This document shows positions 15,596 through 23,465 of a stretch of 37,172 nucleotides of DNA, piece by piece. Under the pieces are notes generated by a model that saw nothing but the letters and a program-made list of their open reading frames with translations, had not been told where the DNA came from and searched no databases. The position numbers and the translations under genes were made by a program. The first letter of the stretch is position 1. Each line of letters begins with the position of its first letter. The DNA comes from Candidatus Uhrbacteria bacterium. GTDB taxonomy: Bacteria; Patescibacteriota; Patescibacteriia; UBA9934. The DNA is taken from positions 1 through 37,172 of the forward strand of contig DMOG01000020.1 of assembly GCA_003453595.1 (NCBI GenBank). Direction: 5' to 3'.

Positions 15596-15601
15596 TACAA
15601 T
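15596..15601 (+). promoter_or_regulatory. Extended -10 of murC
   Basis: TGATACAAT supplies a TGN-extended -10 twelve bases before the murC ATG at 15614, leaving a leader of only about five bases. No Shine-Dalgarno is present. Confidence 0.5.
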
Positions 15602-15613
15602 AAATGTATACAT

Positions 15614-16933
15614 ATGATTCAAGCGAAAAATGTTCATATTATTGGTTTAGGAGGGATTGGGACTTCGGCTGTGGCGCGTTTGTTTTTGGAACAAGGCGCA
15701 AAAGTCAGTGGATCCGACATGCATGTTAATTCGATTATTGAGGATTTAAAACGCGAGGGTGTTGATTTCCGTTTGGGCCACTTTGCTGAAAATATTCCTC
15801 GGGAATGTGATCTTGTTATTTATTCACGCGCCATTCCAGCCACATGTGTGGAGCGTCAAGTGGCGTCAGAGCAAGGAATAACAGAAATGTCATACCCAGA
15901 GTTTTTGGGTGAGATTGCTAAAACAAAAAAGACTATTGCTGTTTCAGGTACCAACGGGAAAAGTACAACAACTGCGATGATCGCTTCGATCCTAATCGAA
16001 GCCGGACTTGATCCGTTGGTGATTGTTGGCACTCAAGTTCCGGGTTGGCCAAAACATAATTTGTATGCTGGCAAAGGTGAGTGGTTTGTGGTTGAAGCTT
16101 GTGAACACTTAGCTAGCTTTTTGAATATCAAACCAGACATTGCTGTTATCACAAACATTACTGAGGATCATTTGGATTATTATCGCGATCTTGATCATAT
16201 TTGCGAAACTTTTAATAAGTGGTTGCAAGGAGTCAAACCCGGTGGAGTTTGCGTGGTAAATGCTGGTCATGATCATTGTGAACTGCAAACAACGGCAGAG
16301 ATGATCAAATTTGAAGTGCAAGATCGTAAAGTAGAAAAAACCGGACAGAAGTTTATTGTTGAAGATGAAGTTTACGATTTACTAATTCCAGGTGAGTTTA
16401 ATGCGGAAAACGGAGCTGCAGCCATTATGACTGCCAAGCATATCGGAGTGTCATCAGAGGTTTGTGCTCAGGCACTCAAGAATTTTAAAGGAACATGGCG
16501 CAGGTTTGAGCGAGTTGGGCTTTGGAAAGGAGCTGATATTTATTCTGACTATGCTCATCACCCTGATGCTATCGAGGGAACAATTGAAGCCTTCAAAGAA
16601 GCGTTTCCTAAGCGTCGACTGTTGGTTGTGTTTGAGCCGCATCAAAGATCAAGAACAAAGGAATTGTTTGAAGAGTTTGTCGGCGCCTTTGATGGCGTTG
16701 ATGAACTTGTAATGGCAGAGATATACGAAGTTGAAGGTCGTAACGAAAGTGATGATATTTCTTCACAGCAACTTGTGGATAGAATCAAAGATCGAGATGT
16801 GATCGAGAATGTATTTTTTGCATCAGATTATAATGCCATCGAAGATTATCTCCGCGACCATATCAGACCCGGCGATCTCCTAATCTTCATGGGCGCTGGC
16901 ACCATTGATAACATAGCTCGTAAATTAGTTTGA
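15614..16933 (+). CDS. murC: UDP-N-acetylmuramate--L-alanine ligase
   Basis: The 439-aa Mur ligase adds the first amino acid to UDP-MurNAc in the cytoplasm. The N-terminal Rossmann fold begins HIIGLGGIGTSAVARLF (8-24), the ATP loop is SGTNGKSTTTAM (111-122), and the central/C-terminal domain has ITNITEDHLDYY, GTWRRFERVG and SDYAHHPDAI. Length is typical (about 440-490). The stop at 16931-16933 is one base before the murB ATG, so the two peptidoglycan genes form an operon. Confidence 0.97.
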   Translation: MIQAKNVHIIGLGGIGTSAVARLFLEQGAKVSGSDMHVNSIIEDLKREGVDFRLGHFAENIPRECDLVIYSRAIPATCVERQVASEQGITEMSYPEFLGEIAKTKKTIAVSGTNGKSTTTAMIASILIEAGLDPLVIVGTQVPGWPKHNLYAGKGEWFVVEACEHLASFLNIKPDIAVITNITEDHLDYYRDLDHICETFNKWLQGVKPGGVCVVNAGHDHCELQTTAEMIKFEVQDRKVEKTGQKFIVEDEVYDLLIPGEFNAENGAAAIMTAKHIGVSSEVCAQALKNFKGTWRRFERVGLWKGADIYSDYAHHPDAIEGTIEAFKEAFPKRRLLVVFEPHQRSRTKELFEEFVGAFDGVDELVMAEIYEVEGRNESDDISSQQLVDRIKDRDVIENVFFASDYNAIEDYLRDHIRPGDLLIFMGAGTIDNIARKLV

Positions 16934-16934
16934 T

Positions 16935-17903
16935 ATGTCAGAAAAAATCACATCAGAACTCAAAACTCTAGTTGGTGATCGGCTGAAGGAAAATGAGCCT
17001 TTGGCAAAGCATTTAGTTTTTCGCGTTGGTGGGCCAGCAAAATGGTTTGTGGAAGTTGAGTCTGTTGATGAGTTAAAGAGTGTAATGAAGATTGCACAAG
17101 ACAATGAGATCAAGTGGGAGGTGATTGGCGGAGGATCAAATGCGCTTGCCAGTGATGCTGGATTTGATGGGATTGTTATTAGAGTGGCAATGCGTGGTTT
17201 GAAGTTTGATGATACTCATGTTGTTGCTCAAGCCGGAGTGCCATCAGTTATGTTGGCGCGACAATCAGCTGATGCTGGTTTGTCAGGACTTGAATGGATG
17301 GCTTCTTTGCCAGGTTCGGTTGGTGGGGCAGTGCGAGGAAATGCTGGTTGTTTTGGTGGAGAAATGCATAATCATATTATTGCTGTAACAGTTTTGCGAG
17401 ATGGAGAAGTACGACGAATTGAAAAGAAGAATATTTTGTTTGGCTACCGACATTCGTCTTTTAAAGATCCAAGTAGCAAGGATGTTATTTTGGAAGTTGA
17501 GTTTGAGCTGCAAAAAGACGACGCTTCAGTTATCAAAGAGCGAATGGCATTTGTCTTGGATAAACGAAAAGTTTGTCAGCCAATCGCCTCAGGCACTGCT
17601 GGATGTACTTTTAAAAATTACGAGATTCAGGCTGATGATTTAGAAAAGCTAAAGAAGATTGATGTTCCGCAGAGCATGATTGATTCTGGATTTGTTAGTG
17701 CCGGTTGGTTGATCGATCAAGCAGATTTAAAAGGGACAAAGATTGACGGCGCCCGAATTAGTGAGGATCATGCAAACTTTATTATCAATGATGGGAATGC
17801 AACGGCCGATGCAATCATTCAATTAATTTCATTGGTGAAAATGAAGGTAAGAGATCAATTCGGAATTCAGCTAGAAGAAGAGATTCATTATATTGGGTTT
17901 TGA
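16935..17903 (+). CDS. murB: UDP-N-acetylenolpyruvoylglucosamine reductase
   Basis: The 322-aa flavoenzyme reduces UDP-GlcNAc-enolpyruvate to UDP-MurNAc using NADPH. FAD-binding segments are FRVGGPAKWFVEV (29-41), GGGSNALASDAGFDG (65-79) and LPGSVGGAVRGNAGCFGGE (125-143). Catalytic regions include YRHSSFKD (171-178), AGCTFKN (222-228) and the C-terminal EEEIHYIG. The proton-donor position, Ser in E. coli MurB, is Cys224 here. It acts directly upstream of MurC, whose gene precedes it by one base. Confidence 0.96.
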   Translation: MSEKITSELKTLVGDRLKENEPLAKHLVFRVGGPAKWFVEVESVDELKSVMKIAQDNEIKWEVIGGGSNALASDAGFDGIVIRVAMRGLKFDDTHVVAQAGVPSVMLARQSADAGLSGLEWMASLPGSVGGAVRGNAGCFGGEMHNHIIAVTVLRDGEVRRIEKKNILFGYRHSSFKDPSSKDVILEVEFELQKDDASVIKERMAFVLDKRKVCQPIASGTAGCTFKNYEIQADDLEKLKKIDVPQSMIDSGFVSAGWLIDQADLKGTKIDGARISEDHANFIINDGNATADAIIQLISLVKMKVRDQFGIQLEEEIHYIGF

Positions 17904-17941
17904 AAAAGAAAGGGTCTTAACCCTAGCAACCATTTCAACCT

Positions 17942-17988
17942 CCGGCGGAGCCCTGCGAAGCCGGGCAGGCCGGATCCGGCTCCGCCGG
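17942..17988. repeat. GC-rich inverted repeat between murB and hpf
   Basis: CCGGCGGAGCC (17942-17952) and GGCTCCGCCGG (17978-17988) are perfect complements with a GC-rich 25-base centre. The composition is unlike the surrounding AT-rich spacer, and no T-run follows, so it may be a mobile palindrome and not a terminator. Confidence 0.6.
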
Positions 17989-18027
17989 GCTTTACACTCC
18001 AAATCTAATAACATTTAAAAAACACAT

Positions 18028-18339
18028 ATGCGGATTACACAAATTGTTGGGACACATCTGGATCTTACTGACGCTATTAAGGACTATGTGGAAAAGCGTT
18101 TAGCAAAGATCGAGAAGTTTACAAGCGGGCTTGAACCCTGTGATGTGGCAGTTGATGTTGGCAAAACAACCACAGGTCAGCAGAAAGGAAAGATTTTTCG
18201 GGCAGAGTTTAATTTGAATGTTCCAGGGAAATTAATTAGAGCCGAGGATACAGAAGAGGATTTGTACGCAGCTATCGACCAGGCAGCCGAGATTTTGTCA
18301 CGGCAGGTTAAGGAATATAAGGATAAGCTGAAGGGATAA
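18028..18339 (+). CDS. hpf: Ribosome hibernation-promoting factor (short HPF/RaiA type)
   Basis: The 103-aa protein matches the HPF/YfiA fold: MRITQIVGTHLDLTDAIKDYVEKRLAKIEKF, then a beta-sheet segment and the helix DLYAAIDQAAEILSRQVKEYKDKLK. These proteins bind the 30S decoding/mRNA channel to inactivate ribosomes in starvation. It lacks the C-terminal dimerisation domain of long HPFs. A terminator follows directly. Confidence 0.93.
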   Translation: MRITQIVGTHLDLTDAIKDYVEKRLAKIEKFTSGLEPCDVAVDVGKTTTGQQKGKIFRAEFNLNVPGKLIRAEDTEEDLYAAIDQAAEILSRQVKEYKDKLKG

Positions 18340-18360
18340 GCTAAATGGAAGTACGAAGTT

Positions 18361-18388
18361 AAAGCCGGCGAAAAACGCCGGCTTTTTG
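18361..18388 (+). terminator. Terminator after hpf
   Basis: AAAGCCGGCG pairs perfectly with CGCCGGCTTT around AAAAA, followed by TTG. Downstream to 18470 there is a direct repeat (CTGGAGATCGGA twice) and no gene. Confidence 0.9.
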
Positions 18389-18528
18389 TGAGTCGAGCTA
18401 TGGCTGGAGATCGGACCTCTGGAGATCGGATCTCGATTGTCTGTACTCCGTAGCCACGCCATGGCGTGTTTTTGATTTTTATGTGGTTGCTTGAAAAAAA
18501 CAGGCAAATCAGGCAGAATAAGGACATT

Positions 18529-21336
18529 ATGAATAAAGTTTTAACAAAGATTTTTGGGGATCCGAATGTCAAAATTCTTAAAACCCTTAAATCTGACGCC
18601 GAAAAGGTCAATCAATTTGAGGAATCCATTGCCAGGTTAACTGATGATCAGCTTAAGGATAAGACTCAAGAGTTTAAAGCCCGGCTTGAATCAGGTGACA
18701 CGCTTGATGATATTGCTCATGAGGCCTTTGCGGTTGTCCGTCAGGCATCGCAACGCACTCTTGGTCAGCGCCATTACGATGTGCAGATAATGGGTGGAAT
18801 GGCTTTGCATCATGGCATGATTGCTGAGATGCGTACCGGAGAGGGAAAGACTTTAACATCAACCGCTGCAATTTATCTTAATGCTTTGTCTGGTAAAGGT
18901 GTCCATGTCGTGACAGTTAACGATTACTTAGCCAAGCGTGACACGGTTTGGATGGGTCAAATTTTCCATGCACTTGGCTTGTCAGTTGGTTGTATACAGC
19001 AAGAAGGTGGATATTTGTATGACGAGGATTTTAAAGCACAGACAGAAGAAGAAAAGAATGCTGAAGATAAAGAGCGCGATGTAACTGGTTCGTTTAAGGT
19101 GCAAATGGATTTTTTGTCTCCAGCCAGTCGAGGCGACTCCTATAACGCTGACATAACCTACGGAACAAACAATCAGTTTGGTTTCGATTATTTGCGCGAC
19201 AACATGGCCATGGATTTGAAGCAGAAAGTTCAACGACCTTTGAACTTTGCGATTGTTGATGAAGTTGACTCGATTTTGATTGATGAAGCTCGCACGCCTT
19301 TGATTATTAGCGCGCCGGCCGAAGAGTCAGCTGATCTTTATTATCGTTTTTCACAAATTATTTTAGGACTTTCAGAAAATATTGACTATAACTTGGATGA
19401 AAAATTACGGGTAGCAACCTTTACAGAAGAAGGAATGCATAAGATCGAGCAAAGACTGGGCATTAAAAACCTTTATGAAGAAGGCTTGCAAATCATCCAT
19501 CACGCTGAGCAAGCATTGAAAGCCCATGCACTTTTCCGTAAGGATAAAGATTATGTGGTAATGGACGGTGAGGTAAAGATCGTTGATGAATTTACTGGTC
19601 GTATTTTGGAAGGTCGACGATATAGCGAAGGTTTGCATCAAGCCATTGAGGCAAAAGAAGGAGTGGAAATTAAAAATGAAAGTCGAACTTTGGCCACAAT
19701 CACATTCCAGAATTATTTCCGCATGTACAAAAAGTTAGCTGGAATGACTGGAACTGCAGAAACAGAAGCCGAGGAGTTTGCTAAGATTTACAATCTTGAT
19801 GTGGCTGTTATTCCTACCAATCGTCCGGTTAATAGAAATGATAAAACAGATAAGATTTTTCAAACGGAAAAAGGAAAGTTTTTGGCAGTTGTGCAAGAAG
19901 TCAAAGCTTTGCGAGAAAAAGGTCAGCCGGTTTTGATCGGTACTGCGTCCATTGAAAAGAATGAACTTTTGGATGACTTGCTATTAAAAGCTGGAATTCC
20001 ACATGAGGCTTTGAATGCAAAAAACCATGAAAGAGAAGCACAAATCATTGCTCAAGCTGGAAAACCAGGGTCTGTCACACTGGCCACAAACATGGCTGGT
20101 CGTGGTGTGGATATTATTTTAGGAGGAAATCCATGTACTAAAGAAGAGCATGAAAAAGTTAAGGATTTGGGCGGACTTATTGTTATTGGTACAGAAAGAC
20201 ATGAGGCAAGACGAATCGACAATCAGTTGCGTGGTAGATCGGGTCGACAGGGCGACCCAGGTGATACTCAATTTTATGTTTCACTTGAGGATGATTTAAT
20301 GCGTATCTTTGCATCAGAGCGAGTCAAAAAGATGATGACCACATTTAATATTGATGAAACAACTCCGATTGAAAGCAAGATGATTAGTCGTTCCATTGAA
20401 AAAGCGCAGGAGCGGGTAGAAGGTCATAACTTTGATACTCGCAAACATGTTTTGGAATATGATGATGTTTTGAATCGTCACCGTATGCATGTTTACAACT
20501 GGCGCGATCGAGTTTTGGAAAATGCCAAAGGATCTGAGGAAGCGATTTTGGAAATGGTTGAGGAAGAAATCGAACGAATTGTATTTTTTCACACTGAACC
20601 AAAAGCAAAGATTGATGTTCCTGAAGCTTTCCGTGATAAAACAATGGAAGGTGAGGAGAAAAAGGCCAATTGGGATCCAAAGGAAATTGTTGAAAGTTTA
20701 ACAACTATTTTGCCAATAACCCCTGAGTTTTCAGAGCTTGTTAGGAGTGAGTTTATAGAGCGGGTCAAGGATCAGCAGGTTTTAGCACAGAAGCGTTCGA
20801 TTGTGATTGAGGCTTTTATGAAAATGGTTGTTGGTCGACTTGAGGCATTAAAAGTTCAGATTGACAATGAAGAAAAGTTCCACAAGTTATTGTGTAATGT
20901 AATGTTGCGAGCCAATGATAATCTTTGGGTGCAACATTTGGACACAATGACATATTTGCGTCGTGCCATTGGTTTGCAGGGCTATGGTCAGCGTGATCCA
21001 CTAGTGGAGTACAAGCGGGAAGCATTTGGACTATTCCAGGATTTTCAAGCCGACATTGCCCGTGAGGTGGTTTATAATATTTTTAAGGTAATTGAGCAGT
21101 CAGTAGCAGTAGAAAAGATTATTGCTGGTGCACCAAGTTTGTTTGAAAAAGCAGGATTAACTTTCTCTGGCGCGCAAAAAACAATGGTAAAAAAAGTAGC
21201 TGAAGCATTTCTTAAAGGTGCAACCCAAAAAGCAGTCCGCACTGTCCCAAAAGTAGGCCGAAACGACGCCTGCCCATGCGGAGCGGTTAAACCTGACGGA
21301 AGCCCAGTTAAGTATAAAAATTGTCACGGAGCCTAG
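18529..21336 (+). CDS. secA: Protein translocase ATPase SecA
   Basis: The 935-aa motor drives preproteins through SecYEG. Motifs are MRTGEGKTLT (101-110), TVNDYLAKRD, YGTNNQFGFDYLRDNM, the DEVDSILIDEARTPLI box, GMTGTAETEAEEF, ATNMAGRGVDI and QLRGRSGRQGDPG. An acidic insertion follows GYLYDEDF in the first nucleotide-binding domain. The C terminus has a SEC-C-like metal motif (DACPCG ... YKNCHG) with a longer Cys-Cys spacing than usual. The ATG at 18529 was chosen over 18466 because MNKVLTKIFG is the family start and AAGGA lies just upstream. Confidence 0.97.
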   Translation: MNKVLTKIFGDPNVKILKTLKSDAEKVNQFEESIARLTDDQLKDKTQEFKARLESGDTLDDIAHEAFAVVRQASQRTLGQRHYDVQIMGGMALHHGMIAEMRTGEGKTLTSTAAIYLNALSGKGVHVVTVNDYLAKRDTVWMGQIFHALGLSVGCIQQEGGYLYDEDFKAQTEEEKNAEDKERDVTGSFKVQMDFLSPASRGDSYNADITYGTNNQFGFDYLRDNMAMDLKQKVQRPLNFAIVDEVDSILIDEARTPLIISAPAEESADLYYRFSQIILGLSENIDYNLDEKLRVATFTEEGMHKIEQRLGIKNLYEEGLQIIHHAEQALKAHALFRKDKDYVVMDGEVKIVDEFTGRILEGRRYSEGLHQAIEAKEGVEIKNESRTLATITFQNYFRMYKKLAGMTGTAETEAEEFAKIYNLDVAVIPTNRPVNRNDKTDKIFQTEKGKFLAVVQEVKALREKGQPVLIGTASIEKNELLDDLLLKAGIPHEALNAKNHEREAQIIAQAGKPGSVTLATNMAGRGVDIILGGNPCTKEEHEKVKDLGGLIVIGTERHEARRIDNQLRGRSGRQGDPGDTQFYVSLEDDLMRIFASERVKKMMTTFNIDETTPIESKMISRSIEKAQERVEGHNFDTRKHVLEYDDVLNRHRMHVYNWRDRVLENAKGSEEAILEMVEEEIERIVFFHTEPKAKIDVPEAFRDKTMEGEEKKANWDPKEIVESLTTILPITPEFSELVRSEFIERVKDQQVLAQKRSIVIEAFMKMVVGRLEALKVQIDNEEKFHKLLCNVMLRANDNLWVQHLDTMTYLRRAIGLQGYGQRDPLVEYKREAFGLFQDFQADIAREVVYNIFKVIEQSVAVEKIIAGAPSLFEKAGLTFSGAQKTMVKKVAEAFLKGATQKAVRTVPKVGRNDACPCGAVKPDGSPVKYKNCHGA

Positions 21337-21352
21337 TTAAATTAAGGATATA

Positions 21353-21384
21353 TTGACAAAATAGCCCAAAAGGGCTATTTTGTT
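21353..21384 (+). promoter_or_regulatory. secA terminator fused with promoter of GC-rich cassette 2
   Basis: TTGACA (21353-21358), exactly 17 bases and TATTTT (21376-21381) form a promoter. The spacer and -10 coincide with the palindrome AAAATAGCCC / GGGCTATTTT (21358-21367 and 21372-21381), which with its T-run can terminate secA transcription. One 30-base segment thus appears to do both jobs. Confidence 0.65.
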
Positions 21385-21431
21385 ATGTCCGAGCAGTGAA
21401 CCACCACCCCTAACTCCCAGCGTCCGGGTTA

Positions 21432-21917
21432 ATGGACGCGAATGGTGAAGCCGTGCAGATGCATACGAGAATGGGTCAGATTCAGCAGGTGGTTTTGGCC
21501 AAGGCTCTGCGGTGGGCCAAGACTTGTGCGCACGACAATGAAGCGGTCGAGCGCGGAATGCGGTCTTTTGCCATCGTCGTGGAGCGCGCGAGCTTTCGTC
21601 AGGTCGTTGGTCTCTGGAAAGAGATCTGCGCCCTTGAAGACCAGCATGTGGCAATCCTGCGCGCAGAAGATGACGCCCACACCTGCCTGAGGTTGCTCAA
21701 GGAGAGGTTCCCGCGGACCATGTTCGGTGTGCCCGAGATTCTTGACGGACGATCGGTTCATGAGTCGCAGGCGCTGCCCTGTGATGACGGGGGAGACCTC
21801 GTTGATGAACTTGATGGCCTTCAGGGGGCCGGGATTGTGGATCAGAATGATCCACTCTATGTCGACGGAAACGGAGAATATGCCGGCACGCTCGACTACG
21901 TTGGTAATGGCGACTAG
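21432..21917 (+). CDS. GC-rich cassette 2: unknown 161-aa protein
   Basis: The strand is set by the promoter upstream and the terminator downstream, both on the plus strand. The product has a helical, Ala/Arg/Glu-rich body (residues about 10-110, with WAKTCAHDNEAVERG and LWKEICALEDQHVAIL) and an acidic Gly/Asp-rich tail. No membrane span or known family is seen. The ATG at 21432 lies inside a perfect 6-bp hairpin, GCGTCC / GGACGC, with only a weak ribosome site, so the start could also be ATG 21459. Codon use is strongly GC-ending, unlike secA. Confidence 0.6.
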   Translation: MDANGEAVQMHTRMGQIQQVVLAKALRWAKTCAHDNEAVERGMRSFAIVVERASFRQVVGLWKEICALEDQHVAILRAEDDAHTCLRLLKERFPRTMFGVPEILDGRSVHESQALPCDDGGDLVDELDGLQGAGIVDQNDPLYVDGNGEYAGTLDYVGNGD

Positions 21918-21975
21918 CGACTGTCGTCGCTAGAACTATCGCTCGGGTCGGCTCTTCGTAGCCGGCCTTTTCGTT
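21914..21975 (+). terminator. Tandem hairpins ending GC-rich cassette 2
   Basis: CTAGCGAC / GTCGCTAG (21914-21933) encloses the stop codon. GGTCGGCT / AGCCGGCC (21946-21967) is followed by TTTTCGTTTT. The second is a standard terminator. Confidence 0.82.
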
Positions 21976-21993
21976 TTCTATATAAACATTAGC

Positions 21994-22018
21994 GCCCGCG
22001 ACTCACAGAGTCGCGGGC
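21994..22018 (-). terminator. Terminator of GC-rich cassette 3
   Basis: GCCCGCGACTC and GAGTCGCGGGC form a perfect 11-bp stem around ACA. On the minus strand the stem is followed by GCTAATGTTTATA. Confidence 0.75.
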
Positions 22019-22046
22019 TTGCGCGTATGCTAGCACGAGGGCTGGC

Positions 22047-22324
22047 TTAGTTGGGGTCGAAGGCCCGCAGGATCTGGCCTTTGTAGGGCTCTGGTTCGCC
22101 CGGGTCCATAAGCGTCACGACACCCGAGCGCCACAGGACGCAGAGTTCGATCTCTGAGACATCCTCCGGATCGGTCGATCCGTTGGCGTCGGGGAGGATA
22201 AGCTTCACGACCGGGGCGCCACATTGCTGGCATCCTTCGGTCGGACAGCAGGGAAATGGCTTCTCGCGACCGATGCGCTGGAGAAGCACACCGATCTTGA
22301 ATTGGTCGTCGATCCATCCCGCAT
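22047..22324 (-). pseudogene. GC-rich cassette 3: small Cys-rich protein with start out of frame
   Basis: A near-perfect ribosome site (AGGAGG, five bases, ATG at 22324) precedes a frame that closes after 39 codons. The protein-like frame, offset by one, runs to the stop at 22047. It encodes FKIGVLLQRIGREKPFPCCP, then TEGCQQCGAPVVKLILPD, and ends QILRAFDPN, with a CC-x3-4-C-x2-C cluster that could bind zinc. That frame has only an internal GTG (22289) without a ribosome site. A small indel near 22310-22324 would restore one reading frame. The gene may be freshly broken, frameshifted, or affected by a sequence error. Confidence 0.5.
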
Positions 22325-22357
22325 GTTCACCTCCTAGTGGTGGCGGGTTGGTCAGCT

Positions 22358-22386
22358 AGACTAGCTGATTTACACATAACTGTCAA
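22358..22386 (-). promoter_or_regulatory. Promoter of GC-rich cassette 3 with palindrome over the -10
   Basis: On the minus strand TTGACA (22386-22381), 17 bases and TAGTCT (22363-22358). The -10 sits inside CAGCTAG-A-CTAGCTG (22353-22367), a 7-bp inverted repeat that could be an operator (inference). Confidence 0.55.
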
Positions 22387-22418
22387 TCCAGGCGACCTGT
22401 CATCATTAAAGACGAAAT

Positions 22419-22457
22419 CATTAAAAACGAAGCGCCTCATCACAGGTGTGATGAGGC
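22419..22457 (-). terminator. Terminator of GC-rich cassette 4
   Basis: GCCTCATCACA (22434-22444) and TGTGATGAGGC (22447-22457) make a perfect 11-bp stem. On the minus strand it is followed by GCTTCGTTTTTAATG. Confidence 0.82.
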
Positions 22458-22520
22458 ACGGGGGACTCGAGAGGAGAGCTTGGGCTCGATCCTCTGTCAT
22501 TGTCCCAAGCGGGGGAGGGC

Positions 22521-23261
22521 CTACTTGACGATGCACCCCCCGAGCCGCCGGTCGAGCTCGTCGAGGCACTCGGGCCCGACGAACTCGTTGAGGGAGGAGA
22601 CCTGGGCCCGGATGATCCGGGTGTCCATCTCCATGAACCGGTTGGTGGTCCAGGGGACCACCACGACACCCGCATGGATGCGGGCACGGGTGATCCAGGC
22701 GGCCACCGTGGCCACTTGGATCCAGATTTCGCTGTAGCTGTTGAGCAGGTTTCCCTGCTCTTTGCAGAGCTGCTGGACCTGGCGGGCCTGCCGGCCCCGG
22801 AGCTGTTCGTCAGTATCCGGGAGCGACACGACGAGCTCGTCGAGGCGGGCGATGTCGCCCACGATCCGGACGCTCATGTCACTGAGCGTTCCGAGGGTCA
22901 TGCCGTAGTCGATGTAGAGCCAGCCCCCCTGGCTCGCCTCGGTGAGGCTGTGCGCCATGTCGGCCTGGGCCACCATGAGGGTGGCGGCCAGGGAGCGCAG
23001 GACGGCGGCGTCCTGCGCGGCCAACTCCCGCCCCTCGCGCCCGGTGAAGTCCTGGTCACAGCCCATGATGGGTTCGGGCCAGACGATCATGTTTCCGGCC
23101 GGGAGGCCGGTGGGCGTCGTGGTCATGGCCGAGGCCTGGACCAGGGCGTGCTCGGGCACCAAGTGCCCGTTGCCCGCCTGGGCCCGGCTGGGGTTGATGA
23201 TGGACATGATCACGGCCAGGAAGGCCGCGACCGCGAGGGACACCAGCATGCGCTTGGTCAT
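22521..23261 (-). CDS. GC-rich cassette 4: secreted protein of unknown function
   Basis: The 246-aa product starts with a clear Sec signal peptide (MTKRMLVSLAVAAFLAVIMS, then SRAQA|G, cleavage near residue 29). The mature part is helical, with AAQDAAVLRSLAATLMVAQADMA and a Leu/Arg/Gln-rich segment, and four cysteines (GCDQD, QLCKE, ECLDE, GCIVK). No family is recognised. AAGGAG five bases before the ATG at 23261 fixes the start, and a CCCCAC / GTGGGG hairpin (23275-23292) lies just upstream of it. The opposite strand also has a long open frame, but signal peptide, promoter and terminator all favour the minus strand. Confidence 0.78.
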   Translation of the reverse strand: MTKRMLVSLAVAAFLAVIMSIINPSRAQAGNGHLVPEHALVQASAMTTTPTGLPAGNMIVWPEPIMGCDQDFTGREGRELAAQDAAVLRSLAATLMVAQADMAHSLTEASQGGWLYIDYGMTLGTLSDMSVRIVGDIARLDELVVSLPDTDEQLRGRQARQVQQLCKEQGNLLNSYSEIWIQVATVAAWITRARIHAGVVVVPWTTNRFMEMDTRIIRAQVSSLNEFVGPECLDELDRRLGGCIVK

Positions 23262-23290
23262 GCTATCTCCTTCTCCCCACGGAAGTGTGG

Positions 23291-23368
23291 GGTTGTTGGG
23301 TGGATTAACTATGCCTCAAGCTAACATGAGTAATGTTAACTGACACATAGCCGATTCACCCAACAACC
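23291..23368 (-). ncRNA. Long hairpin in the 5' leader of GC-rich cassette 4
   Basis: GGTTGTTGGGTG (23291-23302) and CACCCAACAACC (23357-23368) are perfect complements. Pairing continues inward with CTATG/CATAG and a wobble-containing stem around GTTAACAT / ATGTTAGC with a 5-base loop. The predicted leader is about 170 bases long, unusual here. A cis-regulatory RNA is possible; no known riboswitch class is recognised. Confidence 0.5.
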
Positions 23369-23436
23369 AGATTAATCATACTAAACGAGCAATATCACAC
23401 AATATAGGCTCAAAGAGCCTTAATTGTGAACGCATA

Positions 23437-23465
23437 ATAATAGCATAAAAATGACATTTTGTCAA
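23437..23465 (-). promoter_or_regulatory. Near-consensus promoter of GC-rich cassette 4
   Basis: On the minus strand TTGACA (23465-23460), exactly 17 bases and TATTAT (23442-23437). It is one of the best sigma70-like promoters in the window. The plus-strand TGCTAGTAT at 23471-23479, a likely -10 for the exporter operon, lies back to back with it. Confidence 0.75.

Noticed and set aside
18466..18528. Longer secA start at 18466
   Set aside because: The extra 21 residues are unlike any SecA N terminus, and the ATG at 18529 has AAGGA just upstream and the canonical MNKVLTKIFG beginning.
21429..21761. Minus-strand 105-110 aa frames opposite cassette 2
   Set aside because: Promoter and T-tailed terminator are both on the plus strand, and the minus-strand products have no protein-like features.
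22030..22317. 95-aa Arg/Pro-rich frame in cassette 3
   Set aside because: Its composition is typical of a shifted reading of GC-rich DNA, and its ATG (22317) is badly spaced from the AGGAGG. The overlapping Cys-rich frame is more protein-like.
22500..23324. 274-aa plus-strand open frame opposite the secreted-protein gene
   Set aside because: GC-rich DNA opens antisense frames by chance. The minus strand has a signal peptide, a ribosome site, a consensus promoter and a terminator. The plus-strand product is Gly/His/Asp-rich with no recognisable domain.
23285..23370. Integron attC site suggested by GTTGGGT...ACCCAAC and by the cassette-like genes
   Set aside because: The core sites are in the wrong order (attC needs RYYYAAC first and GTTRRRY last), no integrase is present, and the cassettes carry their own promoters.
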